Shown piece by piece: positions 14,422-24,124 of a DNA stretch of 35,341 nt (position 1 is its first letter; each line of letters starts with the position of its first letter). This DNA is from DATHSY01 sp046729855 (GTDB lineage: Bacteria; Actinomycetota; UBA4738; HRBIN12): NCBI GenBank assembly GCA_046729855.1, contig JBKPHM010000149.1, positions 1 to 35,341 of the forward strand, read 5' to 3'. The position numbers and the translations under genes are program-made. Below the pieces are notes generated by a model. It saw only the letters and a list, made by a program, of their open reading frames with translations, ran no database searches and was not told the origin of the DNA.

Positions 14422-16077
14422 GTGAGCGAAGCCGCCGACGCGGCGCGAAGACTGGTCGACCACTACTGGGAGGCGTTGCTCGAGAGCGAGCCGCTCCTCG
14501 GCACGCAGGTCGGCGACGAGCGGTTCGACGATCGCCTGCCGGACCCGAGCGAGGCGGGGCTGGCCGCGCGCGAGACGTTGCACCGCAGCGCGCTCGAGGA
14601 GCTCGCGTTGCTCGACGGCGATCTGCCCGACGTCGGCCTGCGGACCTCGCTCGACATGCTGGAGGCCATCGCCAGCCGTAGCCTGGCCGAGATCGAACAC
14701 CGGATCGACCGGCTCCAGGCGGTCAGCCATTTCTGGGGTCCGGCCCAGCTCCTCGGCGAGCTCGGGTCGATCCAGCGGGCCGACACGCCCGAGCGGCTCG
14801 AGCGGTACCTCGCCCGGCTCGCGGCCACGCCGGCGTTCTACGCGGCGATCGGCGACGTCGCCCGGGACGGGATGGCCGCCGGCGTGGTGGCGCCCAGGGT
14901 CGTGGTCGAGCGGACCGTCGCCCAGGTCGAGCGGCTGCTCGCCACGCCCGTCGAGGACTTCCCCGCGCTGATGGCCGTCCCCGAGGACGATGCCGAGGCC
15001 CGGCGCCGCGTGATCGACGTGCTCACCGAGCGAGCGCTTCCGGCGCTCGGGGGGTACCTGGAGGTGCTCCGCGAGTACGTCCCGCACGCAACCCCGACGA
15101 TCGGCTTGCACGGGCTCCCGGACGGCGAAGCGATGTACGAGGCCGAGATCCTGTCCTGGACGACGATGCCGCTCGCCGCGCAGCAGGTCCACGACATGGG
15201 CGTCGAGGATCTCGAGAAGATCCAGGAGGAACGGCGGGCGTCGGCCCGTGCGCTCGGCGCGGACGACCCCGCGGCGGCGATCGACGAGCTCGCCGCCGAC
15301 GGAAACAACGCGATCGCCTCCAAGGACGGCCTGAAGACGCTCGCCGAGGACCAGGTCCGCCGCGGGTGGGAGGCGGCGCCCGCGTTCTTCGGACGGCTGC
15401 CGAATCGCAACTGCGACGTCCGACTGGTCGAGGAGTACCGCGAGGCCGACATGGCGTTCGCGTTCTACCAGCCGGCCTCCGAGGATGGATCTCGGCCGGG
15501 CGTGTACTACGTGAACGGCTACGAGCTGCCGAGCCGCCCGCGTCACCACCTGGCGACGACGACGTACCACGAGGCCAACCCGGGCCACCACTTCCAGATC
15601 GCGATCGAGCAGGAGTTGGGCGACCGGCCGAACCTCCGCCGCTTCGGTGGCCTGATGGCCGGCAGCGCGTTCGCCGAAGGCTGGGGTCTGTACAGCGAGC
15701 GGCTCGCGGACGAGATGGGGTTGTTCGTCGACGAGGCCGAGCGCCTCGGGATGCTCGATGCGCAGGCCCACCGCGCCGCCCGGCTGATCGTGGATACCGG
15801 GATCCACGCCTTCGGATGGGACCGCGAGCGCGCGATCGCCACCCTCGAGGAAGCGGGTGTGCCCCACGTCGACGCCGTGATCGAGACCGACCGGTACATC
15901 ACGCTGCCGGGCCAGGCCCTCTCGTACAAGATCGGTCAGTTCGAGATCGAGCGCCAGCGGGCAGAGGCCGCCAAGCGCGGCGGCGCCGACTTCTCGCTGC
16001 CGGAGTTCCACGACCGGCTCCTCGCGCTCGGCTCGCTTCCCCTCCCGGCGCTCCAGCGCGAGCTCGCCGCCGACTGA
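14422..16077 (+). CDS. DUF885 family putative metallopeptidase
   Basis: A 551-residue, largely helical cytoplasmic protein; no signal peptide from the GTG start at 14422, which begins VSEAADAARRLVDHYWEALLE as family members do. The open frame back to 14311 has an unlikely N-terminus crossing the promoter and repeats. The probable metal site is TTYHEANPGHHFQIA, with a downstream glutamate in FAEGWGLYSERLADEMG. The C-terminus has RYITLPGQALSYKIGQFEI, a conserved family block. DUF885 proteins are considered zinc peptidases or hydrolases; substrate is unknown. GAGG lies 7 nt before the start. Confidence 0.85.
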   Translation: MSEAADAARRLVDHYWEALLESEPLLGTQVGDERFDDRLPDPSEAGLAARETLHRSALEELALLDGDLPDVGLRTSLDMLEAIASRSLAEIEHRIDRLQAVSHFWGPAQLLGELGSIQRADTPERLERYLARLAATPAFYAAIGDVARDGMAAGVVAPRVVVERTVAQVERLLATPVEDFPALMAVPEDDAEARRRVIDVLTERALPALGGYLEVLREYVPHATPTIGLHGLPDGEAMYEAEILSWTTMPLAAQQVHDMGVEDLEKIQEERRASARALGADDPAAAIDELAADGNNAIASKDGLKTLAEDQVRRGWEAAPAFFGRLPNRNCDVRLVEEYREADMAFAFYQPASEDGSRPGVYYVNGYELPSRPRHHLATTTYHEANPGHHFQIAIEQELGDRPNLRRFGGLMAGSAFAEGWGLYSERLADEMGLFVDEAERLGMLDAQAHRAARLIVDTGIHAFGWDRERAIATLEEAGVPHVDAVIETDRYITLPGQALSYKIGQFEIERQRAEAAKRGGADFSLPEFHDRLLALGSLPLPALQRELAAD

Positions 16078-16224
16078 CCGGTCGGCCAGAACAGCGCCTC
16101 CCCTCGTCACCGCGGCCGCGGTCTGGACCAAGCTCTGCGCCGGCGTGACCCCGACGGCGATGAGTCATGCCCGGCGGGACCGTCTTACGCTGCGGAGGAG
16201 CGATCCGTCGGGAGGGGATCGACC

Positions 16225-16836
16225 ATGAGGAAGCTGCTCGTGACCACGTTCCTGACGCTCGACGGCGTCATGCAGGCGCCCGGCGGGCCAGGAGAGGACG
16301 ACGAAGGTGGCTTCGCGCACGGCGGCTGGTCGGTGAACTACTGGGACGACCAGATGGCTCAGGTCATGGCCGAGGCGACGAGCAAGCCGTTCGCCATGGT
16401 CCTCGGACGGCGCACCTACGACATCATGGCCGCGTACTGGCCGCACGCGCCCGAAGAGGCGGGCGCGAAGACGTTCAACGAGGCAACCAAGTACGTCGCG
16501 TCACGAAGCCGACCCACCCTGGAGTGGGCCAACGCGGTCCTGGTCGAGGGAGACGCGGCCGACGGCATCGCGAGGCTCAAGCAGGAAGACGGGCCGGAGC
16601 TCCAGGTACACGGCAGCGCGAACCTGATCCAGACGCTGCTCGCTCACAACCTCGTCGACGAGTTCCGGCTGTGGGTCTTCCCCGTCGTCATCGGCTCGGG
16701 CAAGCGGCTTTTCTCGGACGGCACGATCCCGGCCGCGTTGAGGCTCGTCGACAGCACGGTCTCGACAACCGGCGTCGTGATCGGCACGTACGAGGCAGCC
16801 GGCGAAATCGTCACGGGGACCTTCGCTCAGGAGTAA
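16225..16836 (+). CDS. RibD C-terminal/dihydrofolate-reductase-fold protein
   Basis: A 203-residue stand-alone reductase-fold protein. Seen are the N-terminal strand MRKLLVTTFLTLDGVMQAPGG, FAMVLGRRTYDIMAAYWP (the NADP-region block of this family), ELQVHGSANLIQTLLAHNLVDEFRLWVFPVVIGSGKRLF and the closing strand. These proteins, sometimes called YyaP/YwjB-like, have no settled substrate. GGGAGGGG ahead of the ATG is a clear ribosome binding site, and TACGCT at 16186-16191 is a possible -10. Its last 26 bp overlap the convergent methyltransferase gene. The 147 bp upstream hold nothing else I recognise. Confidence 0.85.
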   Translation: MRKLLVTTFLTLDGVMQAPGGPGEDDEGGFAHGGWSVNYWDDQMAQVMAEATSKPFAMVLGRRTYDIMAAYWPHAPEEAGAKTFNEATKYVASRSRPTLEWANAVLVEGDAADGIARLKQEDGPELQVHGSANLIQTLLAHNLVDEFRLWVFPVVIGSGKRLFSDGTIPAALRLVDSTVSTTGVVIGTYEAAGEIVTGTFAQE

Positions 16837-17701
16837 CTGCGGGCTTCGCTGCGCTGAGCAGTAGGTACTCCACGAGCCGGCGACGCCAGAGAAGCTCGAC
16901 CTGGCGAAGGGCGACGCTGGCGGCGGCGCGCACCACCCCGGGCGCCGTCCGGTCGCTCTCGAGCCGGTCGCGCACGAACCGCAGCGCGGGCCCGATCACA
17001 CGCTCACCGACCAGTCGCGCCTCGACGCCGGTGAAGCCGGCCCGCGTCACGAGGTCGACGATCGTGCCGGGCGAGGCGACCGCCCCGAGCCCGAGTCCCC
17101 AGACGCGGAGCTGCGCGAGCCCGGCGAACAGCTCGCCCGGCGTTCGAGGCCTTCGCAGCGTCGGAACGTCCGAGATCGTCAACACGCCCCCCGGCCGGAG
17201 CACACGGAACGCCTCGGCGAAGAAACGCGCCCGCGACCCGAAGTGGAAGGCCGCCTCCACGCTGATGAGCCCATCGACGCTGCCGTTTCGGACGGGGATC
17301 CGCGTCGCGTCTGCGTTCACCGCCCGTGCACCGGCTTCGTCGAGCCACTTCCGGCCCGCGACGAGCTGCGAGCGCGTGATGTTCACTGCGATGAGCCGCT
17401 TGGGCCTGGCGACCTCGGCGATCAGTGCGTCCTGCACGCCGAGCCCGTTCCCCACGTCGAGAACGACCCCGCCCTTCGGCAGCGGTTCCGCGAGCGTCCG
17501 TACGAGCCGCCGAACGGCGACCGGCGCCTCGAGCGGGTCGGAGCCGTCGCCCTCCCACAAGCCGAGGTTCAGCCACCCTTCGTCCAGCGCCAGGAAGAAC
17601 GACGAGCCGATGCTGTCGTAGACCGTTGCGGCCGGTCGCGCACCCTGCCTGAACAACGCCGCGACGTGCAGCAGGTTCTCGCGGGTGATCCCGTACGGCA
17701 T
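16811..17701 (-). CDS. Class I SAM-dependent methyltransferase
   Basis: A 296-residue methyltransferase from ATG at 17701 (MPYGITRENLLHV); an ATG at 17749 would add 16 residues and cannot be excluded, since neither has a good ribosome binding site. The SAM loop is VVLDVGNGLGVQD, with the acidic residue replaced in LIAVNITRSQL, then NADATRIP, a DGLISVEAAFHFGSRARFFAEAFRVLRPGGVLTISD block typical of C- and O-methyltransferases of the UbiE/sterol type. The N-terminal WLNLGLWEGDG also fits that group. Substrate is unknown. It overlaps the RibD-C gene tail to tail and diverges from the class III aminotransferase. Confidence 0.82.
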   Translation of the reverse strand: MPYGITRENLLHVAALFRQGARPAATVYDSIGSSFFLALDEGWLNLGLWEGDGSDPLEAPVAVRRLVRTLAEPLPKGGVVLDVGNGLGVQDALIAEVARPKRLIAVNITRSQLVAGRKWLDEAGARAVNADATRIPVRNGSVDGLISVEAAFHFGSRARFFAEAFRVLRPGGVLTISDVPTLRRPRTPGELFAGLAQLRVWGLGLGAVASPGTIVDLVTRAGFTGVEARLVGERVIGPALRFVRDRLESDRTAPGVVRAAASVALRQVELLWRRRLVEYLLLSAAKPAVTPERRSP

Positions 17702-17799
17702 CTGACGACCGTACCTGCCGTGGGCGCTGTTTGACGCGTTGCCCTGCATCCGACACGCTCAGGACAACAGCGCCCCCGAGGAGGAGGCCCGCAGCTCCC

Positions 17800-19158
17800 A
17801 TGGAGACCAGCGTCGACCGGACCAGGCTGCGGAAGGTGATGGCCCGCGAGGAAGCGCGGTTCGACGAGGATCACCCGCGCTCGGCCGAGCTATTCGAGCG
17901 TGGCAAGGCCAACCTGCTGGCCGGCGTCCCGATGCCCTGGATGACCGAGTGGGCGGGCCGGTTCCCAGTGTTCGTCGCCGAGGCGGAGGGCGCGCGGTTC
18001 ACGGACGTCGACGGCCGGACGTACGTGGACCTGTGCCTCGGCGACACCGGCGCGATGACCGGCCACGCGCCAAAGGAGGCCGTCGCCGCGATCGCCGAGC
18101 AGGCCGCGAAGGGCATCACGCTGATGCTCCCGAGCGAGGACTCGATATGGGTGGGGCAGGAGATGCAGCGCCGGTTCGGCCTCCCCTACTGGCAGTTCTG
18201 CCTGACCGCGACCGACGCGAACCGCTTCACGTTGCGGCTGGCGCGTGCCATCACCGGCCGTCCCAAGGTGCTCGTGTATTCGTGGTGTTACCACGGCTCG
18301 GTCGACGAGACGATCATCACGCTCCAGGAGGGCCGGCCCGGCGCGCGGCCCGGCAACATCGGTCCGGCCGTCGACCCGACCGTCACGACGCGCGTCGTCG
18401 AGTTCAATGACGTCCCGGCGCTCGAAGAGGCGCTCGCGCATGAGGACGTCGCCTGCGTCCTGGCTGAGCCGGCGCTCACCAACATCGGGATCGTCCCGCC
18501 CGACCCCGGCTACCACGACGCGCTCCGCGAGCTGACGAGGAAGTACGGCACGTACCTCGTGATCGACGAGACCCACACGATCTGCGCGGGCCCCGGCGGC
18601 GCGACGAAGGCGTGGGGCCTCGAGCCCGATTTCCTCACGATCGGCAAGCCGCTCGCGAGCGGCGTCCCAGCCGCGTGCTACGGCATGAGCGCCGAGGTCT
18701 CCGACCGCGTGAACGGCTACATGGGCACCCTGCCCACGACGGACGTCGGCGGCGTTGGCGGCACGCTCTCGGGCAACGCGCTCTCGCTTGCCGCGATGCG
18801 CGCGACCCTCGAGACCGTCCTGACCGACGAGGCGTTCGAACGCATGATCACGCTGGGCGAACGCTGGGCAAACGGCGTAAAGGACGCGATCGACGGCCAC
18901 GGTCTTCCGTGGACGATCCAGCGGATCGGCGCCCGCGCCGAGTACTGGTTCACGCCCACGACGCCGCGGACCGGCGGCGAGGCGGCCGCGGCCGACGACC
19001 ACGAGCTCGCGAGGTTCACGCACTTGTACGCGCTGAACCGCGGGATCCTGCTGACGCCGTTCCACAACATGGCGCTGATGTCGCCAGCGACGACCGAGGA
19101 GGACGTCGACGCGCACAGCGCCGTGTTCGACGAGATGTGCAAGGAGCTGACGGGGTGA
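17800..19158 (+). CDS. Class III PLP-dependent aminotransferase
   Basis: A 452-residue fold-type I enzyme. The segment VIDETHTICAGPGGATKAWGLEPDFLTIGKPLASGVP contains the PLP-contacting aspartate (Asp256) and the Schiff-base lysine (Lys283). The N-terminus (FPVFVAEAEGARFTDVDGRTYVDLCLGDTGAMTGHAP) and GGTLSGNALSLAAMRATLE block place it near glutamate-1-semialdehyde aminomutase and related omega-aminotransferases. Lack of heme genes nearby argues against hemL; the substrate is open. ATG at 17800 was chosen for the GAGGAGG 12-18 nt upstream. Confidence 0.87.
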   Translation: METSVDRTRLRKVMAREEARFDEDHPRSAELFERGKANLLAGVPMPWMTEWAGRFPVFVAEAEGARFTDVDGRTYVDLCLGDTGAMTGHAPKEAVAAIAEQAAKGITLMLPSEDSIWVGQEMQRRFGLPYWQFCLTATDANRFTLRLARAITGRPKVLVYSWCYHGSVDETIITLQEGRPGARPGNIGPAVDPTVTTRVVEFNDVPALEEALAHEDVACVLAEPALTNIGIVPPDPGYHDALRELTRKYGTYLVIDETHTICAGPGGATKAWGLEPDFLTIGKPLASGVPAACYGMSAEVSDRVNGYMGTLPTTDVGGVGGTLSGNALSLAAMRATLETVLTDEAFERMITLGERWANGVKDAIDGHGLPWTIQRIGARAEYWFTPTTPRTGGEAAAADDHELARFTHLYALNRGILLTPFHNMALMSPATTEEDVDAHSAVFDEMCKELTG

Positions 19159-19266
19159 ATGACGGATCCATCGGCCGGTTCCACTGGCTTCGTGATCGAC
19201 TCGATTGATCCGGAGCGGATCGCGCCGCCGTCCTAGACTCGGGGTTAGCGGTTGAAGGAGGTCGAG

Positions 19267-19554
19267 ATGAGCGAAGAGCAGCAGGAAAACACCCGTTGGG
19301 AAGAGCTGAAGGTCACGGGCGATCAGCTCGTCGATACCGTGAAGAGACTCTTCCACGAAGGCAACGTCCGCCGCGTCGTCATCAAGAACGCCGAGGGGCA
19401 GACCTACCTCGAGATCCCGCTCACGGTCGGGCTCGTCGGCGCGGTGCTGTTGCCGTTGTGGGCCGCCCTCGGCGCTCTCGCGGCGATCGCCGGCGGCCTC
19501 ACGATCGCCGTCGAACGCGTCGACGACAAGGACACCTCACCGCCGTCGACGTAG
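19267..19554 (+). CDS. DUF4342 family small membrane-associated protein
   Basis: A 95-residue protein with the DUF4342 pattern: an N-terminal amphipathic segment WEELKVTGDQLVDTVKRLFHEGNVRRVVIKN, then EGQTYLEIPLTVGLVGAVLL and a hydrophobic stretch of about 40 residues (two possible membrane helices), ending in a charged tail. Function is unknown; some relatives join a UBA-like helix to the membrane part. The ATG at 19267 follows AAGGAGG (part of TTGAAGGAGGTCGAG), which decides the start over an in-frame ATG-less extension. TAGACT at 19234-19239 is a possible -10. Confidence 0.8.
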   Translation: MSEEQQENTRWEELKVTGDQLVDTVKRLFHEGNVRRVVIKNAEGQTYLEIPLTVGLVGAVLLPLWAALGALAAIAGGLTIAVERVDDKDTSPPST

Positions 19555-19573
19555 CGCAGGCCCGCGCGTCCAA

Positions 19574-20950
19574 TCAGCTCGCGATCTCTCGGAGGCGGGC
19601 CGCGGCTCGGGCGGCCGCCTCCGGCTCCTCGTCGAGAACGGCGATCTGGATGGCGCCGAGCTCCTGGTCGACCTTGATGAGCGTGTCCGGGTCGAGCGCA
19701 TCGAGAATCCGGTCGCGAACGTAGTCGAGCGCGTAGGCATCGGCAGCGACCCCCGCATCGTCGCCGGCAGCTTCGTCGACCATCAGCTGCGCCGCCCAGA
19801 GATCCAGCCGCGAGAGGTCGACCTCCTCCACCGGCCGGAACCGAAGCTGCAGGTCGAGGCCGAAGCGCGCGACGTCGATCGCGGCGTTCGCCGCCTTCGT
19901 CTCCGAACGAGCGTCGACCGCCATCACCAGCTCGTCGATCGCTGCATCCATGCGTGGCTCGATCAGATTCGGCACCTCACCGGTCCGACAGCTTCGCCAC
20001 GCGGAGGTAGCGTCCGCGGTCGCGTCAGACGCCCCCCTCCAGTCACCCGAGCCGGCGGCGTCGACGATCGAAAGGGCCGCGTCCGTCAGCGTCGTTAGCT
20101 CGGCAGGCAAGGACGCGTCTGACGCATCGGTCGGCACTGCGAGGGCGAGCGCCTCGACGTCGGGTCCGCCGGCCGTATAGAACTCGCCGTAGCCGGGCGC
20201 AAAGGTCTTCTCCTCCCTCGAGCCGTCCATGTGCAGCTCGGAGGCGACCATCCCGCCCTCGATCGGGCCGAGCGGGCCGTCGAGGGTCTCGGTCACCGAT
20301 TTCACGGTGACCTCCTCGAACACGAACCCGGGGGCGTTCTCCGGCCGGTAGACGTCGCCGACGTGCGGATCGGCCGGCATGATCATCGCCGCCGGGCCGT
20401 CTCGACCCGCCAGCCACGTCCCCTCGGTGACGACGATCACGCCGTCCCGGAAGTCGAACACGTCCTCACCGAAGTACCAGACCGATCCGTCGTCGGCCTG
20501 CGCGTACAGGTCGTAGGCGATCTCTTCGATCCGCCCATCCAGGAACGCTGCGTACTGAGAGACGAGCACCTCGACCTGCTGCCCTTCCCACTCGACGATC
20601 CTTGTCTCGGGTAGCAGCGTGACCTCCGCACGGAACGGCTCCCCATCGACCCGGCCGAGCATCAGGACGGACTCCTGCTGCGAGACGGGGAAGAGTGGAT
20701 TGGTGATGTTCCCGGGGTTCGAGAAGATCGGCACGCTCGTATCGACGCGATCGCTCTCCGGTGCCGCGGGAAGTTCGCCGGGAATCGAGGGCTGAGCGAT
20801 ATCGCGTCCTTCTGCGCTGGATCGAGCCGCCGCAGCTGGCGAAGCCGGTGCCCCTTCGGTGCCGGTGCACCCCGAGGAAGCGAGCGGCCAGGCGACGCAC
20901 AACGCTGTGATCGACGCGAGCCTGCGAACGAACCTTCCTGGAGCGCTCAT
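19574..20950 (-). CDS. Actinobacterial lipoprotein of unknown function
   Basis: A 458-residue exported protein. The signal (FVRRLASITALCVAWPLASSGC) has a lipobox at Cys28. A Ser/Ala linker follows, then a beta-rich domain from about residue 70: VPIFSNPGNITNPLFPVSQQESVLMLGRVDGEPFR, WEGQQVEVLVSQYAAF, YDLYAQADDGSVWYFGEDV, GTWLAGRDGPAAMIMPADP and FAPGYGEFYTAGG. The C-terminal 150 residues are helical (SAWRSCRTGEVPNLIEPRMDAAIDELVMAV...). I do not recognise a defined function. ATG at 20950 has GAGGAGG upstream. It converges with the DUF4342 gene; the 164-bp gap to the ABC permease shows nothing I recognise. Confidence 0.7.
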   Translation of the reverse strand: MSAPGRFVRRLASITALCVAWPLASSGCTGTEGAPASPAAAARSSAEGRDIAQPSIPGELPAAPESDRVDTSVPIFSNPGNITNPLFPVSQQESVLMLGRVDGEPFRAEVTLLPETRIVEWEGQQVEVLVSQYAAFLDGRIEEIAYDLYAQADDGSVWYFGEDVFDFRDGVIVVTEGTWLAGRDGPAAMIMPADPHVGDVYRPENAPGFVFEEVTVKSVTETLDGPLGPIEGGMVASELHMDGSREEKTFAPGYGEFYTAGGPDVEALALAVPTDASDASLPAELTTLTDAALSIVDAAGSGDWRGASDATADATSAWRSCRTGEVPNLIEPRMDAAIDELVMAVDARSETKAANAAIDVARFGLDLQLRFRPVEEVDLSRLDLWAAQLMVDEAAGDDAGVAADAYALDYVRDRILDALDPDTLIKVDQELGAIQIAVLDEEPEAAARAAARLREIAS

Positions 20951-21114
20951 CACGTCCTCCTCGAACGTTCGAGACAAGGATGCTCCCCCGTGTCTGAGCG
21001 GACGCTGAACGAGCTACAACATCTCTAGGATGCGCCAGCCAGGTACCTGATCACAGATCATCTGGTCGTCATCGATGTCGGCGTCCGTCCGCACTGGTTC
21101 GGAAGTCGACGTCC

Positions 21115-22314
21115 TTAACCTGCGGGGCGGCGGACGAGCGCGTCGCGAAGGCGCACTCGGCCGGGTCGGAGCACGGCGTTCGCGTACACGCGCGTCGCGA
21201 CCGGGATCAGCGCCGCCGTCGCCGCGACCGAGATCGCAGCGGACAGCAGCGCGAACGAGATCGACGCCTGGCCGAGCATGATCCGTGATGGCATCGAGAG
21301 TGGTGCCGACCACGGCATCAGCGACGAGACCGTCGCGAGGGTCGAGTCTGGGTTACCGACGGCCTGGATACCGAGGAAGAACGACGCGATGATGATGAGC
21401 GAGACCGGCGTCATCGTCGCCTGGAGATCTTCCTGGCGGGAGACGATCGACCCGGCGACCGCGAACAGCGATGCGTAGAACGCGTAGCCGAACAGGAACC
21501 ACAACAGCACGATCCCGATCGCGCCGAGTGCGCCGCCCGGGAAGTCGAGCCGACCGACGCCGAGCGCCGTCGCGAAGCCGATCAGACCGATCAGCGAGAG
21601 CTGGCACAGTCCGAGCAACCCGATCCCCAGGATCTTCCCCCGCAACAGCTGCGACGGCCGGATCGCCGACAGCAGCACCTCGACGACGCGCGAGACCTTC
21701 TCCTCGACGACTCCTGCCGCGACCCAGTAGCCGTACGCGAAGAGCTGCCCGTACAGCATCAGGACCCCGACGAAGGCGACCGCAGCCAGCTGCCGGCGCC
21801 GCTCGTCGATCGGCTCGAGCGCGCGGATGGGCAGGGGCCGCACGTCGAGCGCCTCGTCCGCCTGGTCAGGCGAGAGGCCCGCGTCCTCCAGGACCTGTCG
21901 CGAGCGGAGCCGTTCGGAGACCGCCTGGACCGTGCCGACGAGATCGCTCGGGCCATCGGACTTCACGATGATCCGGTCCACGCCGATCAGCGCGGCGTCG
22001 GCACGACCGGCCCGTACCGCCGCGCCCGCGGCCGCTTCGTCGTCGAGCTCGTGGACCGTCACGTCGAACGCGAGCGCGGCAGATGCCGACTCGATCTGGT
22101 TGCCGACCTCCGACGCGTCGCGGCCCACGACGGCCAGGTCGTACCGCGCCCGGCCGCCGGCGAGCGACGTGATCACGAGGAACCCGACCATGATCGTGAG
22201 CGTGATGCCCGTCGAGATCCGGAACCCCCTGTCCTTGAACCGTTCGCGAAACTCCCGGCGCGCGACGATTCGATACGCGCCGCGGTCGGTCTCCGCGCGA
22301 CGGTTTTCGCTCAT
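21115..22314 (-). CDS. ABC-2 type transporter permease (NatB-like)
   Basis: A 399-residue membrane protein: one N-terminal helix (STGITLTIMVGFLVITSLAG), a large extracytoplasmic domain of about 150 residues, then five or so helices (LAAVAFVGVLMLYGQLFAYGYWVAAGVVEEKVSRVVEVLLSAI, with the cytoplasmic coupling-type segment SQLLRGKILGIG). This layout matches Na+-efflux NatB and related ABC-2 exporters. Its ATG overlaps the ATPase stop (ATGA at 22311-22314), so the two form one exporter. Substrate cannot be read from sequence. Confidence 0.85.
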   Translation of the reverse strand: MSENRRAETDRGAYRIVARREFRERFKDRGFRISTGITLTIMVGFLVITSLAGGRARYDLAVVGRDASEVGNQIESASAALAFDVTVHELDDEAAAGAAVRAGRADAALIGVDRIIVKSDGPSDLVGTVQAVSERLRSRQVLEDAGLSPDQADEALDVRPLPIRALEPIDERRRQLAAVAFVGVLMLYGQLFAYGYWVAAGVVEEKVSRVVEVLLSAIRPSQLLRGKILGIGLLGLCQLSLIGLIGFATALGVGRLDFPGGALGAIGIVLLWFLFGYAFYASLFAVAGSIVSRQEDLQATMTPVSLIIIASFFLGIQAVGNPDSTLATVSSLMPWSAPLSMPSRIMLGQASISFALLSAAISVAATAALIPVATRVYANAVLRPGRVRLRDALVRRPAG

Positions 22315-23201
22315 CGCGCGACCATCCTGCGGAAGATGTCGGGGAGCGATGGCTGCACGACGCCGAACCACCGAACCTCGCCGGCCGCGCGAGCCACGTC
22401 GAGCACGTCGTTCGGCCCGGCGCCGTCGGCGAGCTCGAGCACCGCGCCGGCTGCGAGCCGTTCGACGACGGTCACGCCGGGCAACCTCGTCCAGTCGGGC
22501 GTCCGGCCGACGACCTCGATGCGGACCAGCCGTCGCGTGTCTGCGGCGCGCAGGTCGGAGATCCTGCCGCTCGCGACGATCCGGCCCGCGTCGATCATGA
22601 CGACCGAGTCGCAGAGCCGCTCGACGAGCTCGAGCTGATGGCTCGAGAACACGACCGGCACTCCGGCTTCGGCCTGCTCGCGGAGCACGACCGCGAGCGT
22701 GTCGACGCCGACCGGGTCGAGCCCGGAGAACGGCTCGTCGAGGACGAGCAGCTCCGGCTCGTGCGCCAGCGCGGCGGCCAGCTGCACCCGCTGCTGGTTG
22801 CCGAGCGAGAGCGTCTCGGTGCGGTCGTTCACACGGTCGGCGACACCGAGGACCTCGATCGTCCGGAGCGATCGCGCACGCGCCTGGCGCGCATCAAGCC
22901 CGTGCAGCTTCCCGAGGTATACGAGCTGATCGAGCACCCGCATCTTCTGGTACAGCCCGCGCTCCTCCGGCATGTACCCGAACCGCCGCCGGAGCGTGGC
23001 GTCGACCGTGCGGCCGCGCCACCGGACCTCGCCGGAGTCGGCCTGGAGCACACCGAGCACGATCCGCATCGCCGTCGTCTTGCCGGCCCCGTTCGGGCCG
23101 ACGAACCCGACCATCTGCCCCCCAGCCACCGCGAACGAGACGCGGTCGAGCGCGACCACGTCGCCGAACCGGCGCGTGAGGTCGATCAGCTCGAGCGTCA
23201 C
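22311..23201 (-). CDS. ABC transporter ATP-binding protein
   Basis: A 296-residue nucleotide-binding subunit. Walker A GPNGAGKTT lies near residues 35-43; the signature reads LSLGNQQR rather than LSGGQ; Walker B and D-loop are LLVLDEPFSGLDP; the switch histidine is in SSHQLELVERL. The 80-residue C-terminal extension resembles other NatA-type exporters. GTG at 23201 overlaps the stop of the oxidoreductase gene (GTGA), and its own stop overlaps the permease start, so the three genes are coupled. Confidence 0.92.
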   Translation of the reverse strand: MTLELIDLTRRFGDVVALDRVSFAVAGGQMVGFVGPNGAGKTTAMRIVLGVLQADSGEVRWRGRTVDATLRRRFGYMPEERGLYQKMRVLDQLVYLGKLHGLDARQARARSLRTIEVLGVADRVNDRTETLSLGNQQRVQLAAALAHEPELLVLDEPFSGLDPVGVDTLAVVLREQAEAGVPVVFSSHQLELVERLCDSVVMIDAGRIVASGRISDLRAADTRRLVRIEVVGRTPDWTRLPGVTVVERLAAGAVLELADGAGPNDVLDVARAAGEVRWFGVVQPSLPDIFRRMVAR

Positions 23202-24124
23202 CGGACCTGCAGCACGACCTTGCCCGCCACGCGACGCTCGAGGAGCGCCTCGATCGCGGACCCGGCCTCGTCCCAGGGAGTCACCAGGTCGATATCGACA
23301 CGAAGGTGCTCCCGGGCAAGCCTCGCGGCGAGATCTTCGAGCTGGGGCGTGCCGAGACGCCCCTCCAGCAGCTCACGGGTCACGAAGAACCCCCGAAGCG
23401 TCGGAGCGCCACGCCGGTAGAACGTTCGCGTGTCGAACTCGGTCGCCTCGCCGGACGAGTTGCCGAACGTCACGATGGTCCCGTCGGGGGCGACCCGAGT
23501 GAGCGCCGTGGCGAGCCAGGCGCCGCCCACGGACTCGAGGATCAGGTCGAACGGGTCGTCCGCGCGGTCGAGGCCGACCTCGACCTCGTCGGCACCTAGC
23601 TCGCGCAGCCCGGCCGCGCGGTCGGGATGCGTGACGATCGCGGTCGTGTGCGCGTCGTCGGCGTGAGCGAGCTGGATCGCGAACCGCCCCACCCCGCCGT
23701 TCGCGCCCGTGACCGCGACACGCCGTCCCGCGATCGGTCCGGCAACGTGTAGTGCGGCGTGAGCGGTCAGCCCGGCGACGGGCACGGTCGAGGCGACCTC
23801 GAACGATACGCCGCCGGGCAGCTCCGCGACGTGCCTCGTCCCGACGGCCACGCGTTCGGCCCACGCCCCGCCGTTCACCCATCCGAGGACTCGCGCGTGC
23901 TCGGCCGGCCCGCTCCCGTCGGCCGCGGCTTGTACCACGACGCCCGCGACGTCCCATCCGGGCCGCCACCCGTCCTCCGCCGTGCGCAACGCGACGCACT
24001 CGCCGCGGTTCAGCGAGACCGCATGGACCCCGACCACGGCCTCGTCGGCGTCCGGGCTCGGCTCGTCGACCTCTCTGAGTGCTACCCCGCCCTCGGCTCC
24101 CCGCGCGGCGACCAGGGCGCGCAT
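23198..24124 (-). CDS. Zinc-independent MDR oxidoreductase (quinone oxidoreductase type)
   Basis: A 308-residue medium-chain dehydrogenase/reductase. The GroES-like half includes DEAVVGVHAVSLNRGECVAL and GWDVAGVVVQAA; there is no four-cysteine structural zinc loop. The Rossmann half has VAVTGANGGVGRFAIQLAHADDAHT, DLILESVGGAWLATAL, VTFGNSSG and the ending EALLERRVAGKVVLQV. Probably an NADPH-dependent reductase of quinones or enones. Its ATG overlaps the stop of the decayed PPOX gene (TGATG), and its stop overlaps the ABC ATPase start. Confidence 0.88.
   Translation of the reverse strand: MRALVAARGAEGGVALREVDEPSPDADEAVVGVHAVSLNRGECVALRTAEDGWRPGWDVAGVVVQAAADGSGPAEHARVLGWVNGGAWAERVAVGTRHVAELPGGVSFEVASTVPVAGLTAHAALHVAGPIAGRRVAVTGANGGVGRFAIQLAHADDAHTTAIVTHPDRAAGLRELGADEVEVGLDRADDPFDLILESVGGAWLATALTRVAPDGTIVTFGNSSGEATEFDTRTFYRRGAPTLRGFFVTRELLEGRLGTPQLEDLAARLAREHLRVDIDLVTPWDEAGSAIEALLERRVAGKVVLQVR

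Noticed and set aside
21050..21062. TGATC-ACA-GATCA inverted repeat downstream of the ABC permease
   Set aside because: A 5-bp arm in a 164-bp gap is expected by chance and no gene start is near.
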